From Novosphingobium sp. (GTDB lineage Bacteria; Pseudomonadota; Alphaproteobacteria; Sphingomonadales; Sphingomonadaceae): a DNA stretch of 64,000 nt. Each line of letters opens with the position of its first letter. Within the stretch, counting starts at the first letter, position 1. The DNA lies in the NCBI GenBank assembly GCA_020848655.1, contig JADLHU010000162.1, positions 62,001 through 126,000 on the forward strand, written 5' to 3'. A model generated the notes under the pieces. The model did not search any database. It saw only the letters and a program-made list of their open reading frames with translations, and was not told the DNA's origin. The position numbers and the translations under genes are program-made. This document shows, piece by piece, positions 16,554-25,485 of this stretch.

Positions 16554-17720
16554 CTAGCGACCTGCGGTGGCGGCAGGAACGGCCGGGACCAGTCGCGAAA
16601 CGTGGACCGGCGCGCCGGGCTGCACGCGCAACTGGCCTTCGGTTACCACCACGTCGCCGGCCTTCAGCCCCTTGGTGATGACCACGGCATCGCCGAAGCG
16701 GCGCCCGGTGGTGACCGAAACGGCCTGTGCCTTGCCCTGGCGGCGGGCGTTGCTGCCGCGGATCACGATCACGCTGTCGCCTTGCGCGGATGTCAGGATC
16801 GCTGTCACGGGCACGACGAGCGCGCCCGCCAGCGGCGGCAGCGAGAGCGCGGCGGTCACGTACATGCCGGGGCGCAGCGCCCGGTCGGGGTTGGCGAGCG
16901 TGCCTTGCACCAGCACGTTGCGGCTGTCCTCGGCGATGCGCGGTTCGATCGCGGTGACGCGCGCGGTGAAGGCGCGGGTCGGCCAGGCATCGGACGTGAC
17001 GCGCACTTTGCCGCCGGGGGCAAGTTGCGCCAGTTCCTGCTGCGGCACGCTGAAATCGACGAAAAGCTGGTCAAGGCTGGTCAGCGTCGCCACCGCATCG
17101 CCCGGGTTCAGGTATTGCCCCAGGTTCACCCGGCGCACGCCGACTTCCCCGGGGAAGGGCGCAGCGACGCGCTTCTGGGCCAGCCGCGCGTCAATCTGGC
17201 GCACGGCGGCGATGGCCTGGTCATACTCTGCCTGGCGCTGTTGCAGCGTTTCGCGCGATTCGGCGCCGCCGGGCACCAGTTGGCGCGTGCGGGCCAGTTG
17301 CAGCCGGGCGAATTCGGCCTTGGCGGCGGCGGCGGCGCGGTCCGCGCGTTCCGGCCCGTCGTTCAACTGAAGCAGCACCGTGCCCGCGCCGACGCGCTGG
17401 CCGGCGGTGAAGCGGATTGCGGTGATGCGCCCGGCAACTTCGGGGGAAAGCGTGACTTCGCGCACCGCGCGCAGCGTTCCCACCGCTTCCAGCGCGGTCG
17501 GAACGTCAACCGGGACGACCACGGCGGCGGCGACGGCGGTGGGGGGTGGCGCGCCGCGCGGCGGGCCGGCGTTGTGCCATCCGCGCCACGCGAACAGCGC
17601 CGCGAACACCAGCGCGACCACGCCCAGCACGCTGATCGTCTGGCGAAGCGGCAGCAATGGCGCGCGGGCCGTATCGTCGGGAACGCCATCGGCGGCGGAC
17701 GATTGTTCGATCTGCGACAT
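16554..17720 (-). CDS. RND efflux periplasmic adaptor subunit
   Basis: A 388-residue membrane-fusion protein. One N-terminal membrane segment (ISVLGVVALVFAALFAW, about residues 29-45) anchors it; a lipoyl/barrel-sandwich domain is split around a coiled hairpin (RADRAAAAAKAEFARLQLARTRQLVP), followed by beta-barrel and membrane-proximal domains (VTEGQLRVQPGAPVHV). It joins the RND pump to the NodT factor. The gene is first in the operon and starts 18 bp from a perfect palindrome shared with the divergent TetR gene, so TetR repression is likely. Confidence 0.93.
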   Translation of the reverse strand: MSQIEQSSAADGVPDDTARAPLLPLRQTISVLGVVALVFAALFAWRGWHNAGPPRGAPPPTAVAAAVVVPVDVPTALEAVGTLRAVREVTLSPEVAGRITAIRFTAGQRVGAGTVLLQLNDGPERADRAAAAAKAEFARLQLARTRQLVPGGAESRETLQQRQAEYDQAIAAVRQIDARLAQKRVAAPFPGEVGVRRVNLGQYLNPGDAVATLTSLDQLFVDFSVPQQELAQLAPGGKVRVTSDAWPTRAFTARVTAIEPRIAEDSRNVLVQGTLANPDRALRPGMYVTAALSLPPLAGALVVPVTAILTSAQGDSVIVIRGSNARRQGKAQAVSVTTGRRFGDAVVITKGLKAGDVVVTEGQLRVQPGAPVHVSRLVPAVPAATAGR

Positions 17721-17737
17721 GACCCCAAAACCTCTCG

Positions 17738-17768
17738 CGCATTAATCGACTAGCGGTCGATTAATGCG
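17738..17768. promoter_or_regulatory. Perfect palindromic TetR operator
   Basis: CGCATTAATCGAC-tagcg-GTCGATTAATGCG: two perfect 13-bp arms around a 5-base centre, placed between the divergent RND adaptor gene and the TetR gene. Size and symmetry fit a TetR dimer site that controls both promoters. AT content in the arms (TTAATCGA) also suggests overlap with promoter elements. Confidence 0.85.
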
Positions 17769-17809
17769 TTGCGCCGATTATCAACGCTGTATTACAAGGT
17801 CAACGCAGA

Positions 17810-18487
17810 ATGGTCGCAAATTCCGCTAAACCGCCCTATAGGCCATGTATGGGTCGACCGGAAACAGGTGCAAGCAGTGTGCGCGGTCGTCCTGCGCGGG
17901 TTGCCGGCGCGCCTCCGGGTCCGCGCCGGCAGGACTTGCGCAAGGGCGCGCTGCTCGACGCGGCGGCGTCGCTGTTCGTCGAACAGGGCATGGTGGCGAC
18001 CAGCATCGATCATATCGTCGATCGCGCCGGCGTGGCCAAGGGCACGTTCTATCACTATTTCCAGGATCGCGCGGCGATGCTCGAAGCCTTGCGCTGCCGC
18101 TATTCGCAGCACTTCGCCGAAGTCGCCCTCGCCGCGATCGAAGCCAACGCCGGGCAGGGCCACAAGGCCCGACTGGAAGCGTGGATCGATGCGGTGGTGC
18201 GTGTCTATCTCGGCACATATGCGCTGCACGATGCGATCTTCCACGATCCCGCGATCTGCCATCGCTGGGTGATGGGGGAAGAGCCGGTGGTGAAACTGCT
18301 CGCGGCGCTGCTGGAAGAAGGCGTCGCGGCGGGCGAATGGGACGTTGACGATCCGGTCGGCAGCGCGGTGTGCATGTTCTATGGCCTGCACGGCCTGGTC
18401 GACGAGACGATCGCCGCCGGCGCCGATGCCGATGCGATCGTGCCCTGCCTGACCCGGCTTTACGGCAACATGGTGCGCCGGGCCTGA
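17810..18487 (+). CDS. TetR/AcrR-family regulator of the RND operon
   Basis: A 225-residue TetR-type repressor. The N-terminal helix-turn-helix is clear (KGALLDAAASLFVEQGMVATSIDHIVDRAGVAKGTFYHYFQDRAAML, about residues 44-90), preceded by about 40 basic, disordered residues. The start used is 17810; an ATG at 17849 would remove 13 residues and leave the domain intact. The C-terminal ligand domain contains several Cys and His residues. It is divergent from the RND operon with a palindrome between them, so it very likely represses the pump and itself, released by a pump substrate. Confidence 0.9.
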   Translation: MVANSAKPPYRPCMGRPETGASSVRGRPARVAGAPPGPRRQDLRKGALLDAAASLFVEQGMVATSIDHIVDRAGVAKGTFYHYFQDRAAMLEALRCRYSQHFAEVALAAIEANAGQGHKARLEAWIDAVVRVYLGTYALHDAIFHDPAICHRWVMGEEPVVKLLAALLEEGVAAGEWDVDDPVGSAVCMFYGLHGLVDETIAAGADADAIVPCLTRLYGNMVRRA

Positions 18488-18533
18488 ACGCGGGGGCGTT
18501 CGATCAGAACGGGGCGATCAGAACGGCCAACAA

Positions 18534-21125
18534 TCAGAACGCGAAATCGAAGCCGATCCGCACCGTGCGCGGTTGCAGCGGGGTGATCTGGTTGCGATCG
18601 CGCACCAGGAACGGCGAACCGAGCGCGAAGCGGTTGCCGCGCGCATCGAGCAGGTTGGTCATCGTCAGGGTCAGGCCCTTGCGATCATCGCCGACGCGCA
18701 GTTCCATCCCGGTATCGAGGTAATCGCCCTGCAACTGGCCGAGCACCGGCCCGACGCCCAGCGTGGACTTGCCGACATAGCGCGCGAACCCACGCATCTG
18801 CGCATCGAAGCGGCGGCCCATGCGCGCGCTGTAGGTAAAGCCGACGCGCCCGGTGACATCGGCGATGTTGGGCAGCCGGTTGAAACTGGCAAGGCTGGTT
18901 TCGGCCGCGCTGCTGCCGATGCCGATCGCGATGCCGTTGACGATATCGATGTCGCCGCTGGTCGGCGCGCCGAAGCTGCCATCGGCAGGCGATTCGATGG
19001 TCACCGGCTGCAGCGCGTTGCGTTCGGTCACCTTGCTTTTGTTGACGTAGACCGAAAGGTCGAGTTCCAGCCCGGGCAGCGGCCGCCAGCGCGTTTTCGC
19101 GCCGAGCGAAAGGATATGCCCGTCGCCGACATTGGCGGTGGTCGCGAAGCCATAGCCGTCGATGAGGTCGGCCTGGATATCGGTCCAGCGCGTCCACGAT
19201 GCGCTCAGCGTCAGGTCCAGCCGCCGGGTGCCGTGGCGCGCGCCGGCTTCGATCGTGGCGACGTGATCGCCCTTGAAGCGCTGGATGAAATTGCGGCGCA
19301 CCGCGATGCCGCCGGGGCGGAAGCCTTCCTGGTAGCGGGCGAACAGCGTCGTCGTGCGGTTCGGCCGCCAGGCCAGCGCGGCGGACGGCAGCAGGCGGGT
19401 TTCGCGGCGCGCGGCGCGCGCGCTGGGATCGATGTCGAACGCCAGCAGCCGATCGACATCCTCGGAATTGCCGGTGAGCCGGGAATGAGTCAGCCGCCCG
19501 CCCGCGGTCAGCGTCAGGCGCGGGACAGGCTCGATCGTGCCTTCGCCGTAAAGCGTGGCTTCCTGCACCCGGTTGCGCACCCCGGTCAGCGCGCTGTCGA
19601 ACAGGTATTGCTGCATGTCGCGGTGGACCTTGGCTTCGTTGTGCAGCAGGCTGATGCCCAGCAGCCAGCCCGTGCCGTTCGGCCCGCGCCGCGCCAGCCG
19701 GGTTTCGGCGGTCACCATTTCGATGTGGTTGGTTTGCACCAGCCCGGCCGCCCGCGCGCCGGCGGTGGGGCTGAGCATGACCTTGCCGCTATCGGTGACG
19801 ACGATGTCCTTGCCGTCGATCTCGGGCGTCTTCAGCACCACGAGATCACCCGTGCGGGTGAACGTGACGCCATCGAACTGCTCGAACACATATTGCCGCG
19901 CATAGCCCAACGAGGATGTCAGCTCGATGTCGTCCCAGCGCTTGCGGGCGACCAGATCGACCATCCAGAAATTGTTGCGATAGGGCTGGGCGATGCTGCT
20001 CGACCGGGTCAGGCCATTGCCGCCGCGTTCGGCGTATTGGCTGTCGTCGCCCTTGATGCGCTGGCCCACGGCGCTCACGTCGACGATCGTGTCCGCGTCG
20101 GGGCTGTAGCGCAGCGCCAGCCGCCCGCCGAACGAGCGGACATCGTTCACGTCTTTCAGATGGCGGCTGACATCGTCGATATAGCCGCCCTCGGTCCCGG
20201 CGAAGGCCACCGCGCGCAAGGCCAGCCTGTCTTCCACCACCGGCAGGTTGATGATGGCGCCGCCATCCGCGCCGGCCTGGCCGTGCTGGACCTGCTGCAC
20301 CCCGGCCCAGACCGCGCCGCCCACCGTGTCCATATCGGGCGCATGCGGCACCACGCGCACCACGCCGCCCAGCGACCCCGCGCCATAAAGCGTGCCTTGT
20401 GGTCCTTCGAGCACTTCGACGCTGCGCACGTCGTAGAGCCGCAGGCTGGGATCGGGCGCGCTGTAGGTGATGCGGCTGTTGCCCCAGTATTGGCCCACGG
20501 TGGCCTGGGTCGGGCCGACGAAGCTGGAATCGGCGATGCCGCGGATGAACAGCTTGTTGCGGCCCTGCCCCAGGTGCGTCGACGCGACGCTGGCGATGCG
20601 GGCCTCGATCGCGGCGGTGCCGCGCGCGCCATCGGCTTTCGACAGGCTGGTGCCGTCGATGATCTCGATGCCGCCGGGATAGGCGCTGAGCGGGATGTCG
20701 CGCTTGGTGCCGGTCACGACGATTTCGGTGCCGCGCGATTCCGGCGGCGGGCCGGATGGCGGCGCGGGCGGGCGCGGCGGTGACGGCGGCTTCGCGCGCG
20801 CCAGGCGCGGCGGCGGCGCGGGCGCGTGTTCGATCAGGAACGTGGCCGGGGCGACCTGGCGCGCGCGCGCATCGGTATGGCGCAGCATCCGGTCAAGCGC
20901 CTGCGCCACGGTCAGCCGGCCGCGCACGCCGCGAATGCGCAAGTCCGAAAGCCGCCCATCGCGAAAGCCGATGCTGGCCCCGGTCTGGTTGCTGAGCATG
21001 CGGATCGCATCTTCCAGCCGCGAAGCGGGCACATCGACAGAACCCCCGCGCTGCTGGGCGAGCGCGGGGGTGCCAGCCATGATTGCGGCCGTCGCCAGAA
21101 GCGTCAGGCTATTGCGGCGCGGCAT
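18534..21125 (-). CDS. TonB-dependent receptor with STN signalling domain
   Basis: An 863-residue outer-membrane receptor. Order: signal peptide (LTLLATAAIMAGTPALAQ), STN domain (about residues 29-100: VPASRLEDAIRMLSNQTGASIGF ... ALDRMLRHT), a Pro-rich linker (residues 107-132), the plug (EIVVTGTKRDIPLSAYPGGIEI onward) and a beta barrel ending in IGFDFAF with the terminal Phe used by the BAM machine. STN-bearing receptors pass a ligand signal to a FecR partner; that partner is encoded just upstream with a 17-bp overlap. The ligand is unknown (siderophore, heme or glycan are options). Confidence 0.93.
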   Translation of the reverse strand: MPRRNSLTLLATAAIMAGTPALAQQRGGSVDVPASRLEDAIRMLSNQTGASIGFRDGRLSDLRIRGVRGRLTVAQALDRMLRHTDARARQVAPATFLIEHAPAPPPRLARAKPPSPPRPPAPPSGPPPESRGTEIVVTGTKRDIPLSAYPGGIEIIDGTSLSKADGARGTAAIEARIASVASTHLGQGRNKLFIRGIADSSFVGPTQATVGQYWGNSRITYSAPDPSLRLYDVRSVEVLEGPQGTLYGAGSLGGVVRVVPHAPDMDTVGGAVWAGVQQVQHGQAGADGGAIINLPVVEDRLALRAVAFAGTEGGYIDDVSRHLKDVNDVRSFGGRLALRYSPDADTIVDVSAVGQRIKGDDSQYAERGGNGLTRSSSIAQPYRNNFWMVDLVARKRWDDIELTSSLGYARQYVFEQFDGVTFTRTGDLVVLKTPEIDGKDIVVTDSGKVMLSPTAGARAAGLVQTNHIEMVTAETRLARRGPNGTGWLLGISLLHNEAKVHRDMQQYLFDSALTGVRNRVQEATLYGEGTIEPVPRLTLTAGGRLTHSRLTGNSEDVDRLLAFDIDPSARAARRETRLLPSAALAWRPNRTTTLFARYQEGFRPGGIAVRRNFIQRFKGDHVATIEAGARHGTRRLDLTLSASWTRWTDIQADLIDGYGFATTANVGDGHILSLGAKTRWRPLPGLELDLSVYVNKSKVTERNALQPVTIESPADGSFGAPTSGDIDIVNGIAIGIGSSAAETSLASFNRLPNIADVTGRVGFTYSARMGRRFDAQMRGFARYVGKSTLGVGPVLGQLQGDYLDTGMELRVGDDRKGLTLTMTNLLDARGNRFALGSPFLVRDRNQITPLQPRTVRIGFDFAF

Positions 21126-22140
21126 TGGCGGCGGTCATCCTCCACCCATCTCCATCGGGCGCGAAACCGACGCCGAGCAAAGGCCCGGCGCGGGCCAGCA
21201 CGTCGCGTTCCGCGCCATCGACCACCAGCGTGCCCGAAAAGCGCAAGCGTTCGACGCCCGGGGCCACGCGCACCGTGCGGCCCAGGTTGCGGCCCAGATC
21301 GCGTGCCACTTCGGCCAGCGAGGCGCCATCGTATTCCAGCCGGCCGGCACGCCACGCGCCAATGGCCTGCGGCGCGGTCTTGCGCAGCACCGGCTTCGCA
21401 TCGCGTCCGGCACGGACCAGCGCGTCGCCCGGGCTGAGCCGGATCGCCTCGCGCCCGGGTTCATAGATGACTTCGCCTTCGGCCACGGCGACATCGACGG
21501 CGCCGTCATCGGTCACCACGTTGAACACCGTGCCAACATCGAGCAGGCGCGTCTCTCCGGCCATGACCACGAAGGGGTCTTTCGCGTCGTGGCGCACGTC
21601 GAACAGCGCCTCGCCCTGGGCCAGGGTGATGATGCGCGGCTTTTCGGGATCGAAGCGGATGCGCGTGCCGCCGTTCAGCGTGATGCGCGAACCATCGGCC
21701 AGCGCCACGGTGCGATGTTCGCCCCGCGCGGTGACGATTTCCTGCGCGCCGCCCTGGAAAAGCACCCAGCCGGCCACTGCCGTGATCGCCGCTGCCACCG
21801 CGCCACCCCATACCGGCCAGCGCCGCCGCGTGCGCCAGCCGGCGCCATCGCTTTCGCTATCGTTTGCCGGGGTGCTTGCGGACGGGGCGACAGGGGCGGC
21901 GGGATGCGTTGCGGCGGCGAAGGCGGGCCTGGCGTCGCCGCTTTCCTCAAGCAGATCGTCCAGCCATTCGTCCTGCGCCAGCACGGCCTCGTAGGCGGCG
22001 AGATGGGCGGGATCGGCCTCAAGCCAATCGGTCAGCGCATCCCAATCGGCGAAGGCACGGTCGCGCGCGCGGATCACCCACAGGCGGGCGGTCTCTGCCG
22101 GGTCGGAATCGGGTTCCGGGTTGTAAGCTGTCATATCCAT
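21109..22140 (-). CDS. FecR-family anti-sigma / sigma regulator
   Basis: An inner-membrane signal relay between the STN receptor and the ECF sigma factor. It has an N-terminal cytoplasmic DUF4880 segment (ETARLWVIRARDRAFADWDALTDWLEADPAHLAAYE), one membrane helix (VWGGAVAAAITAVAGWVLF), a FecR domain (TARGEHRTVALADGSRITLNGGTRI) and a C-terminal DUF4974/STN-like part. The track ORF runs to 22212 from a TTG; I use the ATG at 22140 because it precedes the conserved domain closely, but no good ribosome site marks any choice (22134 and 22179 are alternatives). It overlaps the receptor gene by 17 bases. Confidence 0.85.
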   Translation of the reverse strand: MDMTAYNPEPDSDPAETARLWVIRARDRAFADWDALTDWLEADPAHLAAYEAVLAQDEWLDDLLEESGDARPAFAAATHPAAPVAPSASTPANDSESDGAGWRTRRRWPVWGGAVAAAITAVAGWVLFQGGAQEIVTARGEHRTVALADGSRITLNGGTRIRFDPEKPRIITLAQGEALFDVRHDAKDPFVVMAGETRLLDVGTVFNVVTDDGAVDVAVAEGEVIYEPGREAIRLSPGDALVRAGRDAKPVLRKTAPQAIGAWRAGRLEYDGASLAEVARDLGRNLGRTVRVAPGVERLRFSGTLVVDGAERDVLARAGPLLGVGFAPDGDGWRMTAANAAPQ

Positions 22141-22313
22141 TGCCGCTACGAGGACGCAGCCGCCACGCGGATTCCGCATTGCATTTTCATGACTGACCCC
22201 TGTTATCGCCAATCAGCCCGCCGTGCAGCGGGATGACGCCCCATTATCCGAAATCCAAAGAGTGCCAACCTTGTGCCGATCGCGCTCTGCCCCGCGATAC
22301 GGCTACGCCTTTC

Positions 22314-22829
22314 CTACTCCAGATCAAGCCGGGCCTTTACCTGGGCCAGTGCCCGGTAGGCCTTCTGCAAATCCTTTTCCACCGAACTCAGGCTGATGCC
22401 AAGTTCGCGCGCGATCACCGCCTGGCCGATGCCTTCGATCCGATAGCGGCGAAACACCTGTTCGACGCGCGGACCCAGCGCCGCCAGCGCCGCATTCACT
22501 TCGCGCAGCCGTTCGCGCGCGATCAGCACGCGTTCGCCGTGCGGTTCTTCCTGCGGGGAAATCGATGTCTCGTGCCAATCGAACTGGCGGCGTTCGCGGC
22601 TGACGCTGGACCGGCGGCGATCGCGGATCAGGTTTTCGGCGGCGCGAAACAGATAGGATACCGGATCGGCGATCGGATGGCCGGGGCCGGCGGCCACGCG
22701 CTGCCACAGATCGTGGAGCAGATCCTCCGCATCATCGCCCGCGCCACGCGCAGCAAGAAAGCGCAGCAGGCGACGCCGTTCGACGATGACCACGCGTTGT
22801 AGCCCGTCGATTTCCTCAACGCGATTCAT
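22314..22829 (-). CDS. ECF (FecI-like) RNA polymerase sigma factor
   Basis: A sigma-70-family factor of 171 residues from the ATG at 22829. Region 2 is seen as GDDAEDLLHDLWQRVAAG and SYLFRAAENLIRDRRR; region 4 as LGPRVEQVFRRYRIEGIGQAVIARELGISLSSVEKDLQKAY. It should direct RNA polymerase to the promoter of the fecR-receptor pair and possibly its own. The ORF extends upstream to a GTG at 22943 that overlaps the M23 peptidase stop as GTGA, but the extra 38 residues look disordered and unlike the family, so I do not use it. Confidence 0.88.
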   Translation of the reverse strand: MNRVEEIDGLQRVVIVERRRLLRFLAARGAGDDAEDLLHDLWQRVAAGPGHPIADPVSYLFRAAENLIRDRRRSSVSRERRQFDWHETSISPQEEPHGERVLIARERLREVNAALAALGPRVEQVFRRYRIEGIGQAVIARELGISLSSVEKDLQKAYRALAQVKARLDLE

Positions 22830-22939
22830 GGTGGCAGTGAAAGCACCCCGGGCGCGGCTTGCCAACCCCGACTCTTGCGGTTGCATCGGTTCTGGACCGG
22901 TCAAGCGAGGCAGGGACGCGACGGACGCCCGATCGGTGT

Positions 22940-23704
22940 TCACAAGCCGCCTCCGGCAGGGCCCGGCGCGGCCGATCGGGCGCGGGCGAACCGCGAAATG
23001 TGCGGTTCGGCCTGATCTTCGTCGGGCCTGTATTCACGCGCCATGGACGTGGACGCGCCAAAGGACACAGCGCGCGGCGCGGGGCCGCCCAGCCAGGCCA
23101 GCGGATTGGTGGCCCGGCCATGATCGCGCACTTCGAAATGCAGGTGGCTGCCGGTGGAAAGCCCGGTCGATCCCATCAGCGCGATCGTCTCGCCCGGGGC
23201 GACCGGCGTGCCGGGCGAAACCAGCAGCCGAGAAAGATGGGCGTAGCGCGTTTCCAGGCCATTGCCGTGATCGATCTCTATCATGTTGCCATAGCCGCCG
23301 GCCGGCCCGGCAAAGCGGACGCGGCCGCCGGCCGAAGCCAGCACGGGCGTGCCCAGCCGGCCGGGAATGTCGATGCCCGAGTGCAGCCGGTACGTTCCGC
23401 GAATGGGATGAAGGCGCCAGCCGAACGCCGAGGAGAGATGGGGCAGCGCCACCATGGCCCGCTGCTGCGGGCGGGCCGGAACCCGCTGTTGCGGGGGGGA
23501 TAGGGTTACCGGCCCGTGCGCTGGCGCCGACCACGCCATCATCCTTTCGCGAAACGCCGCGCTGTTTCCGCCGGGCAACAGCCCCTGCGGCACGGCCGAT
23601 CCTGGTCCGGGACCGGCCGAAAGCCACAGTGCAAAGGGCAGTTGAAGAGCGAAACACCCGGGCATCGCCGACAACACGAAGCCGCGCCGGCGATCCCGCA
23701 ACAC
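22940..23704 (-). CDS. M23-family peptidoglycan endopeptidase
   Basis: A LytM/M23 metallopeptidase domain fills the middle: SAFGWRLHPIRGTYRLHSGIDI (HxxxD zinc ligands) and GSHLHFEVRDHG (HxH). These enzymes cut peptide cross-links in peptidoglycan, or are degenerate activators; here the ligands are intact. A signal/anchor segment (RRRGFVLSAMPGCFALQLPFALWLSA) is present. The track ORF opens at 23827, only 14 bp from the divergent aldolase gene; I choose GTG at 23704 because it leaves a normal basic n-region before the hydrophobic stretch. The start is uncertain (ATG 23665 also possible). Confidence 0.8.
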   Translation of the reverse strand: MLRDRRRGFVLSAMPGCFALQLPFALWLSAGPGPGSAVPQGLLPGGNSAAFRERMMAWSAPAHGPVTLSPPQQRVPARPQQRAMVALPHLSSAFGWRLHPIRGTYRLHSGIDIPGRLGTPVLASAGGRVRFAGPAGGYGNMIEIDHGNGLETRYAHLSRLLVSPGTPVAPGETIALMGSTGLSTGSHLHFEVRDHGRATNPLAWLGGPAPRAVSFGASTSMAREYRPDEDQAEPHISRFARARSAAPGPAGGGL

Positions 23705-23841
23705 GCGCCGCAAAAAAGTCGCGCCCGGTATCGCGCCGGTTCCGTGCTTGGCCGGCGGGTGCGCGCCATGCGGGTTACGGAACCGGCCGGGGCGCTCCGT
23801 CTGGTTGGTATTGGCAACGCTCTGCACTCAAGGGAGGCACG

Positions 23842-24651
23842 ATGAATTCGACCGAACGTCGCATGCTGGACATGCTGAAGAAGGGCCGCGACCGCTATGG
23901 AGTCGTCGCGATCAAGGCCGAATTCGAAGCCGAGGGCACGCGCCCCGACGAGCTGCTGCGGCTGCTCGAACTGGCCTGGCGCGCGGATCTGGACGTGGCG
24001 CTGAAGATCGGCGGCTGCGAAGCGGTGTCCGACCTGCTGGCCTCCAAGCTCTATGGTGCGAACTACATCATCGCGCCGATGGTCGAGACGCCTTATGCGC
24101 TGTCCAAGTTCGTCGATGCGCGGAACAAGACCTACCCGGCGGACAGCGACACGCAGTTCCTGTTCAATCTCGAAACCGAAGCCACGCTGGCCAATCTCGA
24201 TGCGATGCTGCCGCTCGCCCGGGCGGAGCTTGACGGCATCGTCTTCGGCCGCGTCGATTTCACGCTGTCGCGCGGGTTGCCGCGCGGCGCGATCAACGAA
24301 CGGCAGATCACCGACGCGGTGCTGCGCGTGGCCGAGGCGTGCCGCGCCAACGACCTGGAACTCGTCGTCGGCGGATCGGTGGCGGTAGAGGCGATCGCGG
24401 CGCTGCGCGAAATCCGCAGCGTACGGCTCGATCGCTTCGAAACGCGCAAGGTGATCTTCGATGGCGCCGCCGTGGAAGCGCCGGGCTTCGAGGCGGGGAT
24501 CGCCAATGCGGTATCGTTCGAACTGGCCTGGCTCCAGAACAAGCGCGAATATTACCTGGCCATCGCGGACGAGGACCTGCCGCGCATCCGCATGATGCAG
24601 GACCGCGACGCCGCCGCCGCGCGCACCAAGCTTGCCAGCGTCGCCGCCTGA
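23842..24651 (+). CDS. HpcH/HpaI-like aldolase (citrate-lyase beta superfamily)
   Basis: A 269-residue protein starting at the ATG at 23842 after an AAGGGAGG ribosome site (the track fuses it to a long upstream frame). It resembles the HpcH/HpaI aldolase/citrate lyase superfamily: KIGGCEAVSDLLASKLYGANYIIAPMVETPYALSKFVDA and GIVFGRVDFTLSRGL have the pattern of the metal-binding barrel loops. Such enzymes make or split carbon bonds using pyruvate or acetyl groups. It opens the polysaccharide cluster, so action on a sugar or keto-acid precursor is inferred; the substrate is unknown. The inositol-phosphatase-like gene follows 5 bases after its stop. Confidence 0.75.
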   Translation: MNSTERRMLDMLKKGRDRYGVVAIKAEFEAEGTRPDELLRLLELAWRADLDVALKIGGCEAVSDLLASKLYGANYIIAPMVETPYALSKFVDARNKTYPADSDTQFLFNLETEATLANLDAMLPLARAELDGIVFGRVDFTLSRGLPRGAINERQITDAVLRVAEACRANDLELVVGGSVAVEAIAALREIRSVRLDRFETRKVIFDGAAVEAPGFEAGIANAVSFELAWLQNKREYYLAIADEDLPRIRMMQDRDAAAARTKLASVAA

Positions 24652-24656
24652 TCGCG

Positions 24657-25484
24657 ATGCCACTCGAACGGCAGGTCTCGGCGCTGCTGCGCGGCGTGGC
24701 GCAAGCCGTGGTGACGCCACGCTTCCGCCAGCTTGCCACGCATGAGATCGCGGAAAAAAGCCCCGGCGAGATCGTCACCACGGTCGATCGCGAGGCCGAG
24801 GCGCGGCTCTATGACGGGCTGGCCGCGCTGGGCCTTGGCGCGCGCATCGTGGGCGAGGAAGCGGCGGCGCACGATCCCGCGCTGCTCGATCGTGTGGACG
24901 AAGGGCTGGTCTGGCTGGTCGATCCGCTGGACGGCACGGCCAATTTCGCCGCCGGGCGCGAACCGTTCGGCATGATGGTGGCGCTAGTCGAGGACGGCGC
25001 GCCGCTGGCCGGCTGGATCTATGACCCGCTGGGCGATCGGCTGCACCATGCCGAACGGGGCCGGGGCGCGACCTGCAATGGCGATCGGGTGCAGGCCCGC
25101 GCCACGGGGCAGGCAGTGCCCGTCGCCGCGCTGGGCACGCATTTTCTCTCGCCCGAACGGCGCGAGCGAGTCCATGCCGCCGCCGCTGCGCGGATGGCGG
25201 TGCATCCCGTGCCGCGCTGCGCCGCCGCCAGCTATCCGCGGCTTGCCACGGGGCACGATGATGTGGCGCTGTTCCAGCGCATCCTGCCCTGGGATCACGC
25301 GGCGGGCGTGCTGTTCCTGACCGAAGCGGGCGGCGTCGTCACGCACTGGGATCGCCAGCCCTATCGCGTCGGCGGCAGCGGCGCGGGCGTGCTCGCCGCC
25401 GCGAACGGCGCCTTGTGGCAGGCCGCCGCCGAAGTGCTGCTGGCGCCCGGCGCGGGCCTGATCGAAATGGAAGGCTGCAACTGA
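24657..25484 (+). CDS. Inositol monophosphatase-family phosphatase
   Basis: A 275-residue IMPase-fold phosphatase; the ATG at 24657 follows the aldolase stop closely (the track ORF starts in that gene). Metal-site motifs: IVGEEAA, VWLVDPLDGTANFAAGREPFG and LPWDHAAG. Relatives act on inositol phosphate, histidinol phosphate, 3'-phosphoadenosine phosphate or sugar phosphates. A separate HisN-like gene lies at 60520, so this copy is probably specialised for a sugar-phosphate step in the polysaccharide pathway. This is inferred from position. Confidence 0.85.
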   Translation: MPLERQVSALLRGVAQAVVTPRFRQLATHEIAEKSPGEIVTTVDREAEARLYDGLAALGLGARIVGEEAAAHDPALLDRVDEGLVWLVDPLDGTANFAAGREPFGMMVALVEDGAPLAGWIYDPLGDRLHHAERGRGATCNGDRVQARATGQAVPVAALGTHFLSPERRERVHAAAAARMAVHPVPRCAAASYPRLATGHDDVALFQRILPWDHAAGVLFLTEAGGVVTHWDRQPYRVGGSGAGVLAAANGALWQAAAEVLLAPGAGLIEMEGCN

Positions 25485-25485
25485 C

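Noticed and set aside
18573-20783. 736-aa plus-strand ORF opposite the TonB-dependent receptor
   Set aside because: No recognisable domain, and the receptor on the other strand has signal, STN, plug and barrel end.
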